NCBI GenBank assembly: GCA_030642635.1
Contig: DAOWNK010000074.1
Location: forward strand, 1 to 12,016
Source of the DNA: Pirellulales bacterium
Lineage (GTDB): Bacteria > Planctomycetota > Planctomycetia > Pirellulales > Thermoguttaceae
Reading direction: 5' to 3'
DNA: 12,016 nt
The notes under the pieces are model-generated. The model saw only the letters and a program-made list of their open reading frames with translations. It made no database searches and was not told the DNA's origin. Both the position numbers and the translations under genes were made by a program. Positions within the stretch are counted from its first letter, which is position 1. Each line of letters opens with the position of its first letter. This document shows positions 1 to 6,181 of the stretch, in pieces.

Positions 1-2343
1 GAGACGGCGTTTGGCAAGGGACGGGGAAAGTGTCAGGTGTTTGTTGAGGCGGAAAGAGTGGAGAGAGAAGGGGGAAGGGGGAAGGGGGAAGGGGGAAGAG
101 CGAAGAGCGAAGAGAGAGGAGAGAAAAGAGAAGGGAGAAGAGGGAAGAGTAAAAATTCACTTCACTCTACTCCCTCCTCTCTCTTCTCTCACAACCCATC
201 TCACAGGACTGTAGTCTCGGGGTGCTTGGAGCAACTGAAAGGAAGGGGGAGCGAGTATCAGATCGACGGCAGGCCATGGCGCCGGCTCGGTTTCAGCGAG
301 GAGCTCTCGTGCGAGGACTGCGGGGTGGAATATCACACGCCGGAGCCTCGGCTGTACAGCTTCAACTCACCGCTGGGGGCGTGTCCGGAGTGCGAGGGTT
401 TTGGGAACGTGATCTCCCTGGACATGGAGCTTGTGGTTCCCGACCCCGAAAAATCGCTCCGCGAGGGTGCAATCGCACCGTGGAACAGCCCTGCCTATTC
501 GCACGAGTTGGAAAAATTGCTCTCGCTGGCCGACGACTACGATATTCCGGTCGACGTGCCGTTTTACGAATTGGACGAGCGTCAGATCGAATTGATCACC
601 GCCGGCGTGCCGAAGCGCAAATTCACCGGGCTTAACGGTTTCTTCGCGTGGCTTCAACGTCGAAAATACAAGATGCACATCCGGGTGTTCCTGAGCCGCT
701 GGCGTAGTTACCGGCCGTGCGAGGCGTGCGGCGGTGCACGGCTGCGGCCGGAGGCACTGGCCACGCGGATCGGCGGGCTGAACATCGCACAAATATCGGC
801 CATGAAAATCGCCGATGCCGTAGAATTCTTCCGAAATCTCGATGGCAAACTGCCGGAACACGAACGGCTCATCGGACATACAATGCTCGAACAGGTCACC
901 CGGCGGCTGGAATATCTCGACGCGGTCGGGCTGGGCTACCTTACACTGGACCGCATCATCCGCACGCTAAGCGGCGGAGAATCGCGCCGCGTGGCGCTTA
1001 CCGCCGCACTCGGCTCCAGCCTGGTAAACATGCTATACGTGCTCGACGAGCCGTCAATCGGCCTGCACCAGCGAGACATCAGCCGACTGATCGACGCGGT
1101 GCTCGACCTGCGCAACCGCGACAACACGGTGGTGGTCGTAGAACATGAAGAGTCGATTATCCGTGCGGCCGACCAGGTAATCGAGATCGGCCCCGGTGCG
1201 GGCCGGCGCGGCGGGCGGATCGTTTTTCAAGGCACGCCGGAAGAAATGGAACAGTGCGAGAAAAGCCTCACCGGCGATTATCTTGCACGACGCCGTGGAG
1301 TGGGTGCGCTGCCTCGACGCCGTACGCCAGAGCACGGTTGGATTCGTCTGGCCGGTGCACGCGGGAACAATCTGAAAAATATCACTGTCGAATTTCCGCT
1401 CGGGGTGCTCTGCCTGGTGACCGGTGTGAGCGGTTCCGGCAAGAGTACGTTGGTGCAGGACACGCTTTACCCGGCCCTGTGCCGACGGCTACGCAAGGAC
1501 GCACCAAAACCGTACGACCATGACGACATCTACGGCGACGGCCAACTGGACGACGTGATTATGGTCGATCAAAGCCAAATCGGCCGCACGCCGCGAAGCA
1601 ACCCGGTGACGTACCTGAAGGCGTTCGATGAGATTCGTGCGGTGTTTGCCGATACGGTCGAGGCCAGAACACGGAACTACACGCCCGGACACTTCAGCTT
1701 CAACGTAGACGGCGGCCGGTGCAATGCGTGTCGCGGCGACGGCTACATCCAGATCGATATGCAATTCCTTGCCGACGTCTACATGAAATGCAGCCAGTGC
1801 AACGGACGCAGATACCGCAAAGAGATTCTTGAGGTGACTTACCGTGGGCGTAACATCGCCGATGTGTTGGATATGACCGTCCGCGAGGCGTTTACGTTCT
1901 TCCGCGGCCGGCCCAAGGTGCAGGCTCGGCTAAAACGGCTTATGGACGTGGGGCTGGATTACGTGCGGTTGGGGCAACCGGCAAATACGCTCTCCGGCGG
2001 CGAGTCGCAGCGGTTGAAACTGGCCGGGTACATGTCCCGTGCAAAACGCGGCCGGAGCCTGTTCATTCTCGACGAGCCGACCACCGGTTTGCACTTCTTC
2101 GATATCGTGCAGTTGCTCGATTGTTTCGATGCACTGCTTGCGGTCGGCCATTCGCTGATTGTGGTGGAGCACAACCTGCAAATAATGAAGGCGGCCGATT
2201 ACATCGTCGATCTCGGCCCCGGCGCCGCAGATGCCGGCGGCAGTGTCGTCGCCAAAGGCACGCCGGAGATGATCGCCAACAGCGAGAATTCCGTCACCTC
2301 GCGGTTCCTGGGCAAGGTACTGGAAGCAAACAGCCCCGTTTAG
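1..2343 (+). CDS. uvrA: UvrABC excinuclease subunit A, 5'-truncated by window edge
   Basis: ATPase subunit of the nucleotide excision repair damage-recognition complex; it acts with UvrB on DNA. The frame is open from base 1, where it reads ETAFGKGRGKCQVFVE, matching the end of the UvrB-binding region, so the true start lies upstream and the GTG at 37 is not the start. Visible in order: first zinc module (CEDC at about 310-321, CPEC at about 382-393), insertion domain, ABC signature I LSGGES (about 967-984), Walker B YVLDEPS (about 1036-1056), Walker A of the second ATPase GVSGSGKST (about 1423-1449), second zinc module (CNAC about 1720, CSQC about 1790), signature II LSGGESQR (about 1990-2012) and Walker B FILDEP (about 2065). 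Two oddities: about 60 extra low-complexity residues lie between the UvrB-binding region and the first zinc module, encoded by a heptanucleotide repeat, and signature I reads SGGESRR instead of the usual SGGE(A/S)QR. The TAG stop lies inside a family A repeat. Convergent with the next gene. Confidence 0.95.
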   Translation, partial: ETAFGKGRGKCQVFVEAERVEREGGRGKGEGGRAKSEERGEKREGRRGKSKNSLHSTPSSLFSHNPSHRTVVSGCLEQLKGRGSEYQIDGRPWRRLGFSEELSCEDCGVEYHTPEPRLYSFNSPLGACPECEGFGNVISLDMELVVPDPEKSLREGAIAPWNSPAYSHELEKLLSLADDYDIPVDVPFYELDERQIELITAGVPKRKFTGLNGFFAWLQRRKYKMHIRVFLSRWRSYRPCEACGGARLRPEALATRIGGLNIAQISAMKIADAVEFFRNLDGKLPEHERLIGHTMLEQVTRRLEYLDAVGLGYLTLDRIIRTLSGGESRRVALTAALGSSLVNMLYVLDEPSIGLHQRDISRLIDAVLDLRNRDNTVVVVEHEESIIRAADQVIEIGPGAGRRGGRIVFQGTPEEMEQCEKSLTGDYLARRRGVGALPRRRTPEHGWIRLAGARGNNLKNITVEFPLGVLCLVTGVSGSGKSTLVQDTLYPALCRRLRKDAPKPYDHDDIYGDGQLDDVIMVDQSQIGRTPRSNPVTYLKAFDEIRAVFADTVEARTRNYTPGHFSFNVDGGRCNACRGDGYIQIDMQFLADVYMKCSQCNGRRYRKEILEVTYRGRNIADVLDMTVREAFTFFRGRPKVQARLKRLMDVGLDYVRLGQPANTLSGGESQRLKLAGYMSRAKRGRSLFILDEPTTGLHFFDIVQLLDCFDALLAVGHSLIVVEHNLQIMKAADYIVDLGPGAADAGGSVVAKGTPEMIANSENSVTSRFLGKVLEANSPV
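50..200 (+). repeat. Polypurine heptanucleotide tandem repeat with inverted pyrimidine half, inside uvrA
   Basis: From about 50 to 154 the sequence runs in 7-nt units: GGGGAAG four times (71-98), AGCGAAG twice (99-112), then AGAGAGG, AGAGAAA, AGAGAAG, GGAGAAG, AGGGAAG, AGTAAAA. From about 155 to 195 it becomes pyrimidine-rich, and its reverse complement gives similar units (AGAGAAG, AGAGAGG), so the array is partly snapped back on itself. Because 7 is not a multiple of 3, three units make a 7-residue peptide repeat (for example REGGRGK, GEGGRAK, SEERGEK, REGRRGK). A tract without T cannot contain a stop codon in any forward frame, which explains how the uvrA frame stays open. It resembles the short tandemly repeated heptanucleotides described in cyanobacteria; relatedness is not implied. 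Confidence 0.9.
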
Positions 2344-2352
2344 CGGTCGCCG
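2335..2352 (+). repeat. Family A repeat, partial copy at the uvrA stop codon
   Basis: CCCGTTTAGCGGTCGCCG is identical over 18 nt to positions 9411-9428, the left half of a complete family A hairpin between ribE and bioB. Here the right half of the hairpin is missing; the sequence continues TATGTATT. The TAG of this element (2341-2343) is the in-frame stop codon of uvrA. Confidence 0.75.
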
Positions 2353-2366
2353 TATGTATTATTCCT

Positions 2367-2383
2367 CATAAAGCGGCTTTATG
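2367..2383. repeat. Family B palindrome at a convergent gene end
   Basis: CATAAAGC-G-GCTTTATG is a perfect 8-bp palindrome around one base in the 35-nt gap between uvrA and the convergent hydrolase. Read on the minus strand it begins CATAAAGCCGC, and its TAA (2381-2379) is the stop codon of the hydrolase gene. It may act as a short bidirectional transcript end, but there is no long T tract. Confidence 0.7.
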
Positions 2384-3053
2384 ATAAACCCAACTTCACA
2401 AACGGATTACTGCGTTTCTCCTCTGCCACGGTAGTCGCCGGGCCGTGGCCGGGCAGCAGAAGCGTCTCGTCCGGCAGCGTGAACAGCTTCTCGTGTATTC
2501 CCGACTTCAACCGGCTGAAGCTGCCGTCCGGAAAATCGGTCCGGCCGATGCTGCCGGCAAAAATCACGTCGCCCACAAACACCAACGGCCGGACGTAGTT
2601 TTCCCACAAGTACACTACATGGCCAACCGAATGGCCCGGTATCGACAAAACCTTCAACTCGAACCCGGCAGCCGTGTACGTCTGTCCGTCATCGACGGTC
2701 ACGTCCGCCGTCGGGCTTACCATCGCCGTCCCAAACGCCGAGGAGAGGTTTGACACCGGATCGGTCAGTTTAGGTGCATCGGCAGAGCCGATAACCAGCG
2801 GACAGTCGGGCCATCGCTCTTTTAAGGCGGCATTGCCTGCAATGTGGTCGCCGTGTCCGTGCGTGTTGAGGATCGCCGCCGGCGCCAGCCCGTGCGAGTC
2901 GAGGTGATCGACGATTTTGGTCGGTTCCAGGCCAGGGTCTACGACCAGGCAATCGGTTCTACCCTCCATTTGGGCCACATAGCAGTTTTCCTCGAACGGG
3001 ACGGAGAGAATTCTGGTAAGTTCGATTTTCAGCTCGATTTCAAGACGATCCAC
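2379..3053 (-). CDS. Metallo-beta-lactamase-fold hydrolase, glyoxalase II-like
   Basis: A 224-residue cytosolic metallohydrolase. The binuclear metal site is complete: THGHGDH at residues 64-70 (H65, H67, D69, H70), H141 in IPGHS, D162 in VGDVIF and H203 in LPGHGP. The stretch GSIGRTDFPDGS is typical of the short YcbL-type glyoxalase II-like subfamily, which lacks the C-terminal glutathione-binding helices of classical GloB. The probable substrate is therefore a thioester, but it cannot be fixed from sequence. The GTG start is supported by a GGAGG (3061-3065) seven bases upstream; no ATG is available nearby. It is alone on its strand, divergent from the DUF1571 gene and convergent with uvrA. 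The stop codon lies in the family B palindrome. Confidence 0.9.
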   Translation of the reverse strand: MDRLEIELKIELTRILSVPFEENCYVAQMEGRTDCLVVDPGLEPTKIVDHLDSHGLAPAAILNTHGHGDHIAGNAALKERWPDCPLVIGSADAPKLTDPVSNLSSAFGTAMVSPTADVTVDDGQTYTAAGFELKVLSIPGHSVGHVVYLWENYVRPLVFVGDVIFAGSIGRTDFPDGSFSRLKSGIHEKLFTLPDETLLLPGHGPATTVAEEKRSNPFVKLGLS

Positions 3054-3060
3054 AAATTGG

Positions 3061-3065
3061 CCTCC
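3061..3065 (-). promoter_or_regulatory. Shine-Dalgarno site of the metallo-hydrolase
   Basis: GGAGG on the minus strand with a 7-nt spacer to GTG at 3053-3051. This decides a non-ATG start. Confidence 0.75.
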
Positions 3066-3107
3066 ACCTGGGGAATGAAATTGGGTAAGCTATAGCGATT
3101 ACCGGCG

Positions 3108-3123
3108 GGTTGCCCAGGTAACC
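3108..3123. promoter_or_regulatory. Short inverted repeat between divergent genes
   Basis: GGTTGCC-CA-GGTAACC is an imperfect (6 of 7) inverted repeat in the 166-nt divergent region between the hydrolase and the DUF1571 gene. Its position would suit an operator, but no known regulator motif is recognised, and I see no convincing sigma-70 boxes on either side. It could be chance. Confidence 0.25.
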
Positions 3124-3203
3124 ATCCACAACGATTGGGTAAAAACACCCTTGCAAACAAAACATTGTAATCCCATCTTGCGTAATTTGCGATAAGGTCG
3201 AAC

Positions 3204-3210
3204 AAAGGAG
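3204..3210 (+). promoter_or_regulatory. Shine-Dalgarno site of the DUF1571 gene
   Basis: AAAGGAG with a 9-nt spacer to ATG at 3220 supports this start over the competing frame that opens at 3210. Confidence 0.7.
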
Positions 3211-3219
3211 TGTTGATCT

Positions 3220-4269
3220 ATGTTCTCATGCAACCCGCTTTCTCGTGGCGCGATGCCGGCCGTCGGACTGGTCGCCGTGCTTCTTACACCGATTTTTGCC
3301 CAAAACCAATACGGATACGGAAGGTGGCCTGCAACACCAAACCGCTACACACCGCCGGCGGCCAATCGCTATGGCGCCGCGGTCCGTCCACAGCCGTCGG
3401 TGCAGCCTATAACACCAAACCGCTACACACCGCCGCCGGCCAATCGCTATGGCGCCGCGGTCCGTCCACAGCCGTCGGCTCGGGCGACCACACCGGCACA
3501 AGCACCATACCGGGTTGCTGAACGGACCGATGGGCCGACGGCAACTGCGCAATTGACACCCGCCGGTAACGGCGAACACCCATTGATGCCGACGTTGCGC
3601 TGGGCCTACGGAGGGCTGGAAAATCTTGAAAAGGTGCACGATTATTCGGCAACCATGGTCAAACGCGAGCAGATCGGCGGGAAAGTGATGGACTATGAAT
3701 ACATGTTCCTAAAGGTGCGTCACAAGCCGTTCAGCGTCTACATGTATTTTCTAGGTCCGCAAAATCTCAAGGGCCAGGAAGTGATGTATATCGACGGGCA
3801 AAACAACGGCAATATGTGGGCACACGGGGTCGGTATGCAAAAAACCATGTTCGGCACCGTATCGCTCAAGCCCGACGGCATGATCGCCATGCGCGGACAA
3901 CGATACCCGATAACCGATATCGGCGTAATGAACCTGATCCGACGTCTTGTCGAGGTTGCCGAAGAGGACACCAAATACGGCGAGTGCGATGTGAAGTTCT
4001 ACAAGGGCGCCAAGATAAACAACCGCAGTTGCACCTGTATCGAGGTGGTCCATCCCGTGCCGCGAAGCAACTTTCGCTACCATCTTGCACGAATCTTCGT
4101 CGACGACGAGTTGAACGTCCCGATCCGCTACGCCTCGTACGACTGGCCGAAACAACCCGGCGATGCGCCCGTCCTGCTCGAAGAGTACACGTATCTGAAC
4201 CTGAAACTGAACAACGGATTCACCGACGCCGATTTCGATATCCGAAATCCAAACTACCGCTTCCGATGA
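3220..4269 (+). CDS. Secreted DUF1571-family protein
   Basis: A 349-residue exported protein of unknown function. The N terminus has a hydrophobic stretch (about residues 11-26) ending LLTPIFAQN, a plausible Sec signal with cleavage after FAQ or nearby. Residues about 35-97 are a Pro/Arg/Tyr-rich linker with a 26-residue tandem duplication (units built on NRYTPPxANRYGAAVRPQPS). Residues about 120-349 match the DUF1571 domain, with YSATMVKRE, YEYMFLKVRHKPFSVYMYFLGP and GQEVMYIDGQNNG as recognisable stretches. The family is widespread in planctomycetes. Its beta-rich pattern suggests a LolA/RseB-like lipid- or ligand-binding fold, which is my inference only. The stop overlaps the start of the next gene by ATGA, so the two products are probably made together. 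It is first in its unit and has a good ribosome-binding site. Confidence 0.85.
   Translation: MFSCNPLSRGAMPAVGLVAVLLTPIFAQNQYGYGRWPATPNRYTPPAANRYGAAVRPQPSVQPITPNRYTPPPANRYGAAVRPQPSARATTPAQAPYRVAERTDGPTATAQLTPAGNGEHPLMPTLRWAYGGLENLEKVHDYSATMVKREQIGGKVMDYEYMFLKVRHKPFSVYMYFLGPQNLKGQEVMYIDGQNNGNMWAHGVGMQKTMFGTVSLKPDGMIAMRGQRYPITDIGVMNLIRRLVEVAEEDTKYGECDVKFYKGAKINNRSCTCIEVVHPVPRSNFRYHLARIFVDDELNVPIRYASYDWPKQPGDAPVLLEEYTYLNLKLNNGFTDADFDIRNPNYRFR
3333..3478 (+). repeat. 78-bp tandem duplication inside the DUF1571 gene
   Basis: Positions 3333-3400 and 3411-3478 match at 67 of 68 bases with a period of 78 nt (26 codons). The single difference changes Ala to Pro. Near-identity at the DNA level, synonymous positions included, points to a recent duplication or ongoing conversion. 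Each unit contains two smaller NRY(T/G) motifs. Confidence 0.9.
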
Positions 4270-5105
4270 GGGTCTGTCAAAAAATCAGTCTTAAAGCCAC
4301 TCTATGTTGGCTCCTGGCCGGATACCTGCTGATTGTGGTGGCGATGATGTTCCTGGAAAAATCGTTCATCTTCTTTCCCACGCCGTATCCCGAAGGCGAT
4401 TGGCAACCGAGCGGACTTGACTTCGAAGACGCATGGTTCGAGGCGCCCGACGGCACTCGGCTCCACGGTTGGTACGTGCCGCATGAAAATCCGCGTGCAG
4501 TGGTGCTGTTCTGTCACGGAAACGCCGGCAACGTGACACACCGGATTAATATGCTGCAAACGCTGCACGACCGCGTCGGTGTCTCAGTGCTGATTTTCGA
4601 CTATCGCGGCTACGGACGAAGCGACGGGAAGCCCGACGAGCCGGGCATACTGGCCGACGCGCGTGCCGCGCGTGCCTGGTTGGCCGAACGCGAGAACATC
4701 GACGAAAAAGACGTCGTGCTGTTGGGTCGATCCATCGGCGGAACGGTGGCCGTCGATCTGGCCGCCCGGGACGGCGCCCGCGCACTCGTCCTGGAAGGCG
4801 CGTTTACGTCGATCACAGACGTAGCGGCGTACTATTACCCCTGGCTGCCCGTCCGACTGTTTCTGCGAACCCGGCTGGATGCGGCCGGCAAGATCGCCGA
4901 CTATCACGGCCCGCTGCTGCAAAGCCATGGCAAGGCGGACACGATCATCCCGATCCGGTTCGGCCGACGGCTGTTCGAGGCCGCCGGTGAGCCGAAACGG
5001 TTCATCGCGATGAGCAACGTCGATCACAACGATCCGCAGCCGGCAGCGTACTACGATGAACTTGTGCATTTTCTGGAAGTAATTTCAAAACGCCCAAAAC
5101 CATGA
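4266..5105 (+). CDS. Membrane-anchored alpha/beta hydrolase (BEM46/ABHD13-like)
   Basis: A 279-residue serine hydrolase. The start ATG overlaps the DUF1571 stop codon (ATGA, 4266-4269), which indicates translational coupling; the frame is open further upstream to 3816 but only as a shadow of DUF1571. Residues about 11-30 form one transmembrane segment or uncleaved signal anchor (LCWLLAGYLLIVVAMMFL). The fold follows: oxyanion-hole motif FCHGNAGN (82-89), DYRGYGRSDG (112-121), nucleophile elbow GRSIGG with Ser156, acid Asp225 in HGKADTIIP and His254 in NVDHND. All three triad residues are present. Proteins of this type are usually annotated as phospholipase, carboxylesterase or uncharacterised hydrolase; the substrate is unknown. 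With a secreted partner gene, an envelope role is likely. The TGA stop lies in a short repeated sequence next to a family C palindrome. Confidence 0.88.
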   Translation: MRVCQKISLKATLCWLLAGYLLIVVAMMFLEKSFIFFPTPYPEGDWQPSGLDFEDAWFEAPDGTRLHGWYVPHENPRAVVLFCHGNAGNVTHRINMLQTLHDRVGVSVLIFDYRGYGRSDGKPDEPGILADARAARAWLAERENIDEKDVVLLGRSIGGTVAVDLAARDGARALVLEGAFTSITDVAAYYYPWLPVRLFLRTRLDAAGKIADYHGPLLQSHGKADTIIPIRFGRRLFEAAGEPKRFIAMSNVDHNDPQPAAYYDELVHFLEVISKRPKP

Positions 5106-5128
5106 TTGTCAGTACCATGACTGTCAGT
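5101..5128 (+). repeat. 13-bp direct repeat at the hydrolase stop codon
   Basis: CATGATTGTCAGT (5101-5113) and CATGACTGTCAGT (5116-5128) differ at one base. The first copy supplies the TGA stop (5103-5105) of the hydrolase. The second runs straight into the family C palindrome, so the two may be parts of one repetitive element. Confidence 0.6.
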
Positions 5129-5196
5129 GGCACCGGCGTCTCGCCGGTGTGGCAAAATTATAGGTTCTCAACCACCGGCGAGACGCCGGCGCCACT
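5126..5196. repeat. Family C long inverted repeat (REP/BIME-like)
   Basis: Two 24-nt arms (5126-5149 and 5173-5196) are inverted copies matching at 23 of 24 positions, separated by 23 nt. Each arm is itself palindromic: the left arm contains CACCGGCG-TCT-CGCCGGTG, an 8-bp stem with a 3-nt loop. It can therefore fold as one long hairpin or as two small ones. It lies between the convergent hydrolase and hemC genes, where it could act as a bidirectional transcript end or mRNA stabiliser. No transposase is nearby. Confidence 0.85.
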
Positions 5197-5233
5197 GTTT
5201 CTCAGTTTTGAATTCACTTCTGGGTGAGCATTA

Positions 5234-5257
5234 GCTTAGCTGCAAAGCAGCTTTATG
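5234..5257 (-). repeat. Family B repeat at the hemC stop codon
   Basis: On the minus strand the element begins CATAAAGCTGC and contains the hairpin AGCTGC-TTT-GCAGCT, ending CTAAGC. The TAA (5255-5253) is the hemC stop. It aligns with the element at the ribE stop (8720-8742). Confidence 0.7.
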
Positions 5258-6173
5258 GCTGTTCGCGCGATGCACCAATCAACCTGTCTGCGCCCCGGGC
5301 CAGCAGCACCTCGGCGACATTGCGTCCCAACTCGACCGCTTCGGGCGGTGCAGCGGAAAGCGTCTCTTCGAGCATCTCGACGCCGTCTGCGCTTAACACC
5401 CGGCCGGTAAGCGTCAGGCGGTCGTTTTCTATCCGTGCCCAGGCCGCCACCGGCGCCAGGCAGCCGCCGTTCAGCGCAGCGAGCATCGCCCGCTCGGCCA
5501 GAACCGCACGGTGTGTCGGCGGATGGTTTAGTTGCTGCACGGATTCGCGTGTCTGCGGATCGTCACGTCGCGTCTCCAGCCCCAGCGCACCTTGCCCGAC
5601 CGCCGGCAATACGATCGACATCGGCAGCACCTGGGTAATCCGATGTTCGAGCCCCAGCCGTTGCAGTCCGGCCTGGGCCAGCACCAGCGCGTCGCATTCA
5701 CCATCAAGAACTTTCCGCAGCCGGGTATCGACGTTGCCGCGTATGTCGTTTATCTGCAAGTCGCCGCGTTCGCGCAGCAGTTGTGCCCGGCGTCGCAGGC
5801 TGCCGGTGCCGACCGCGGCCGCCTTGGGCAACTCGTCCAACGAGCCGTAACTCGGGCAAACCAACACGTCGCCGGTCGGTGCACGCGCCGGCACCGACGC
5901 CAGGCACACCCCGGGCGCCCCGTCGGTCGGGAGGTCCTTCAAACTGTGTACGGCCAGGTCGATCCGGCCGTCCAGCAGTGCACGTTGTAGTTCCTTGGTG
6001 AAGACGCCCTGCGAGCCTATCTTTTTAATCGCTTCCGGCTGCACGTCGCCGGCCGTGGTGATCGGCGCCAACTCGACTTCAACGCCTTGTTCGCGGAGCC
6101 GTGCAGCGACCCATTCGGCCTGCCGTCGGGCCAGTCTGCTCGCTCGCGTGCCGAGTCGAATGGGTGTGGTCAT
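5253..6173 (-). CDS. hemC: Hydroxymethylbilane synthase (porphobilinogen deaminase)
   Basis: Joins four porphobilinogen molecules into hydroxymethylbilane in tetrapyrrole synthesis; cytosolic. The 306-residue length is normal. Diagnostic stretches: IRLGTRASRLARRQAEWVA at the N terminus, GVFTKELQRALLDGRIDLAVHSLKDLPT with catalytic Asp80, GTGSLRRRAQL and DIRGNVDTRL for cofactor and substrate phosphate binding, and LNGGCLAPVAA with Cys238, which carries the dipyrromethane cofactor. The ATG start is preceded by GAGG (6182-6179) at a 5-nt spacing, and this site overlaps the TAG of the upstream gene. The 8-nt gap implies co-transcription with the Memo/AMMECR1 fusion and rsmA. It is last in the operon, and its stop codon lies in a family B repeat. 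No other heme genes are visible in the window. Confidence 0.97.
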   Translation of the reverse strand: MTTPIRLGTRASRLARRQAEWVAARLREQGVEVELAPITTAGDVQPEAIKKIGSQGVFTKELQRALLDGRIDLAVHSLKDLPTDGAPGVCLASVPARAPTGDVLVCPSYGSLDELPKAAAVGTGSLRRRAQLLRERGDLQINDIRGNVDTRLRKVLDGECDALVLAQAGLQRLGLEHRITQVLPMSIVLPAVGQGALGLETRRDDPQTRESVQQLNHPPTHRAVLAERAMLAALNGGCLAPVAAWARIENDRLTLTGRVLSADGVEMLEETLSAAPPEAVELGRNVAEVLLARGADRLIGASREQP

Positions 6174-6181
6174 AGTAACCT

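Noticed and set aside
37..60. GTG at 37 as start of uvrA
   Set aside because: The frame is open to base 1 and the preceding codons (ETAFGKGRGKCQ) match UvrA, so the gene simply begins outside the window.
3066..3219. Sigma-70 promoters in the divergent region
   Set aside because: TTGCAA, TTGTAA and TATAGC-like hexamers are present but none pair at 16-18 nt spacing, so no promoter is called.
3816..4265. Long 5' extension of the alpha/beta hydrolase frame
   Set aside because: It is Arg-rich shadow sequence over the DUF1571 gene; the hydrophobic N-terminal anchor begins at the ATG of 4266, which overlaps the upstream stop.
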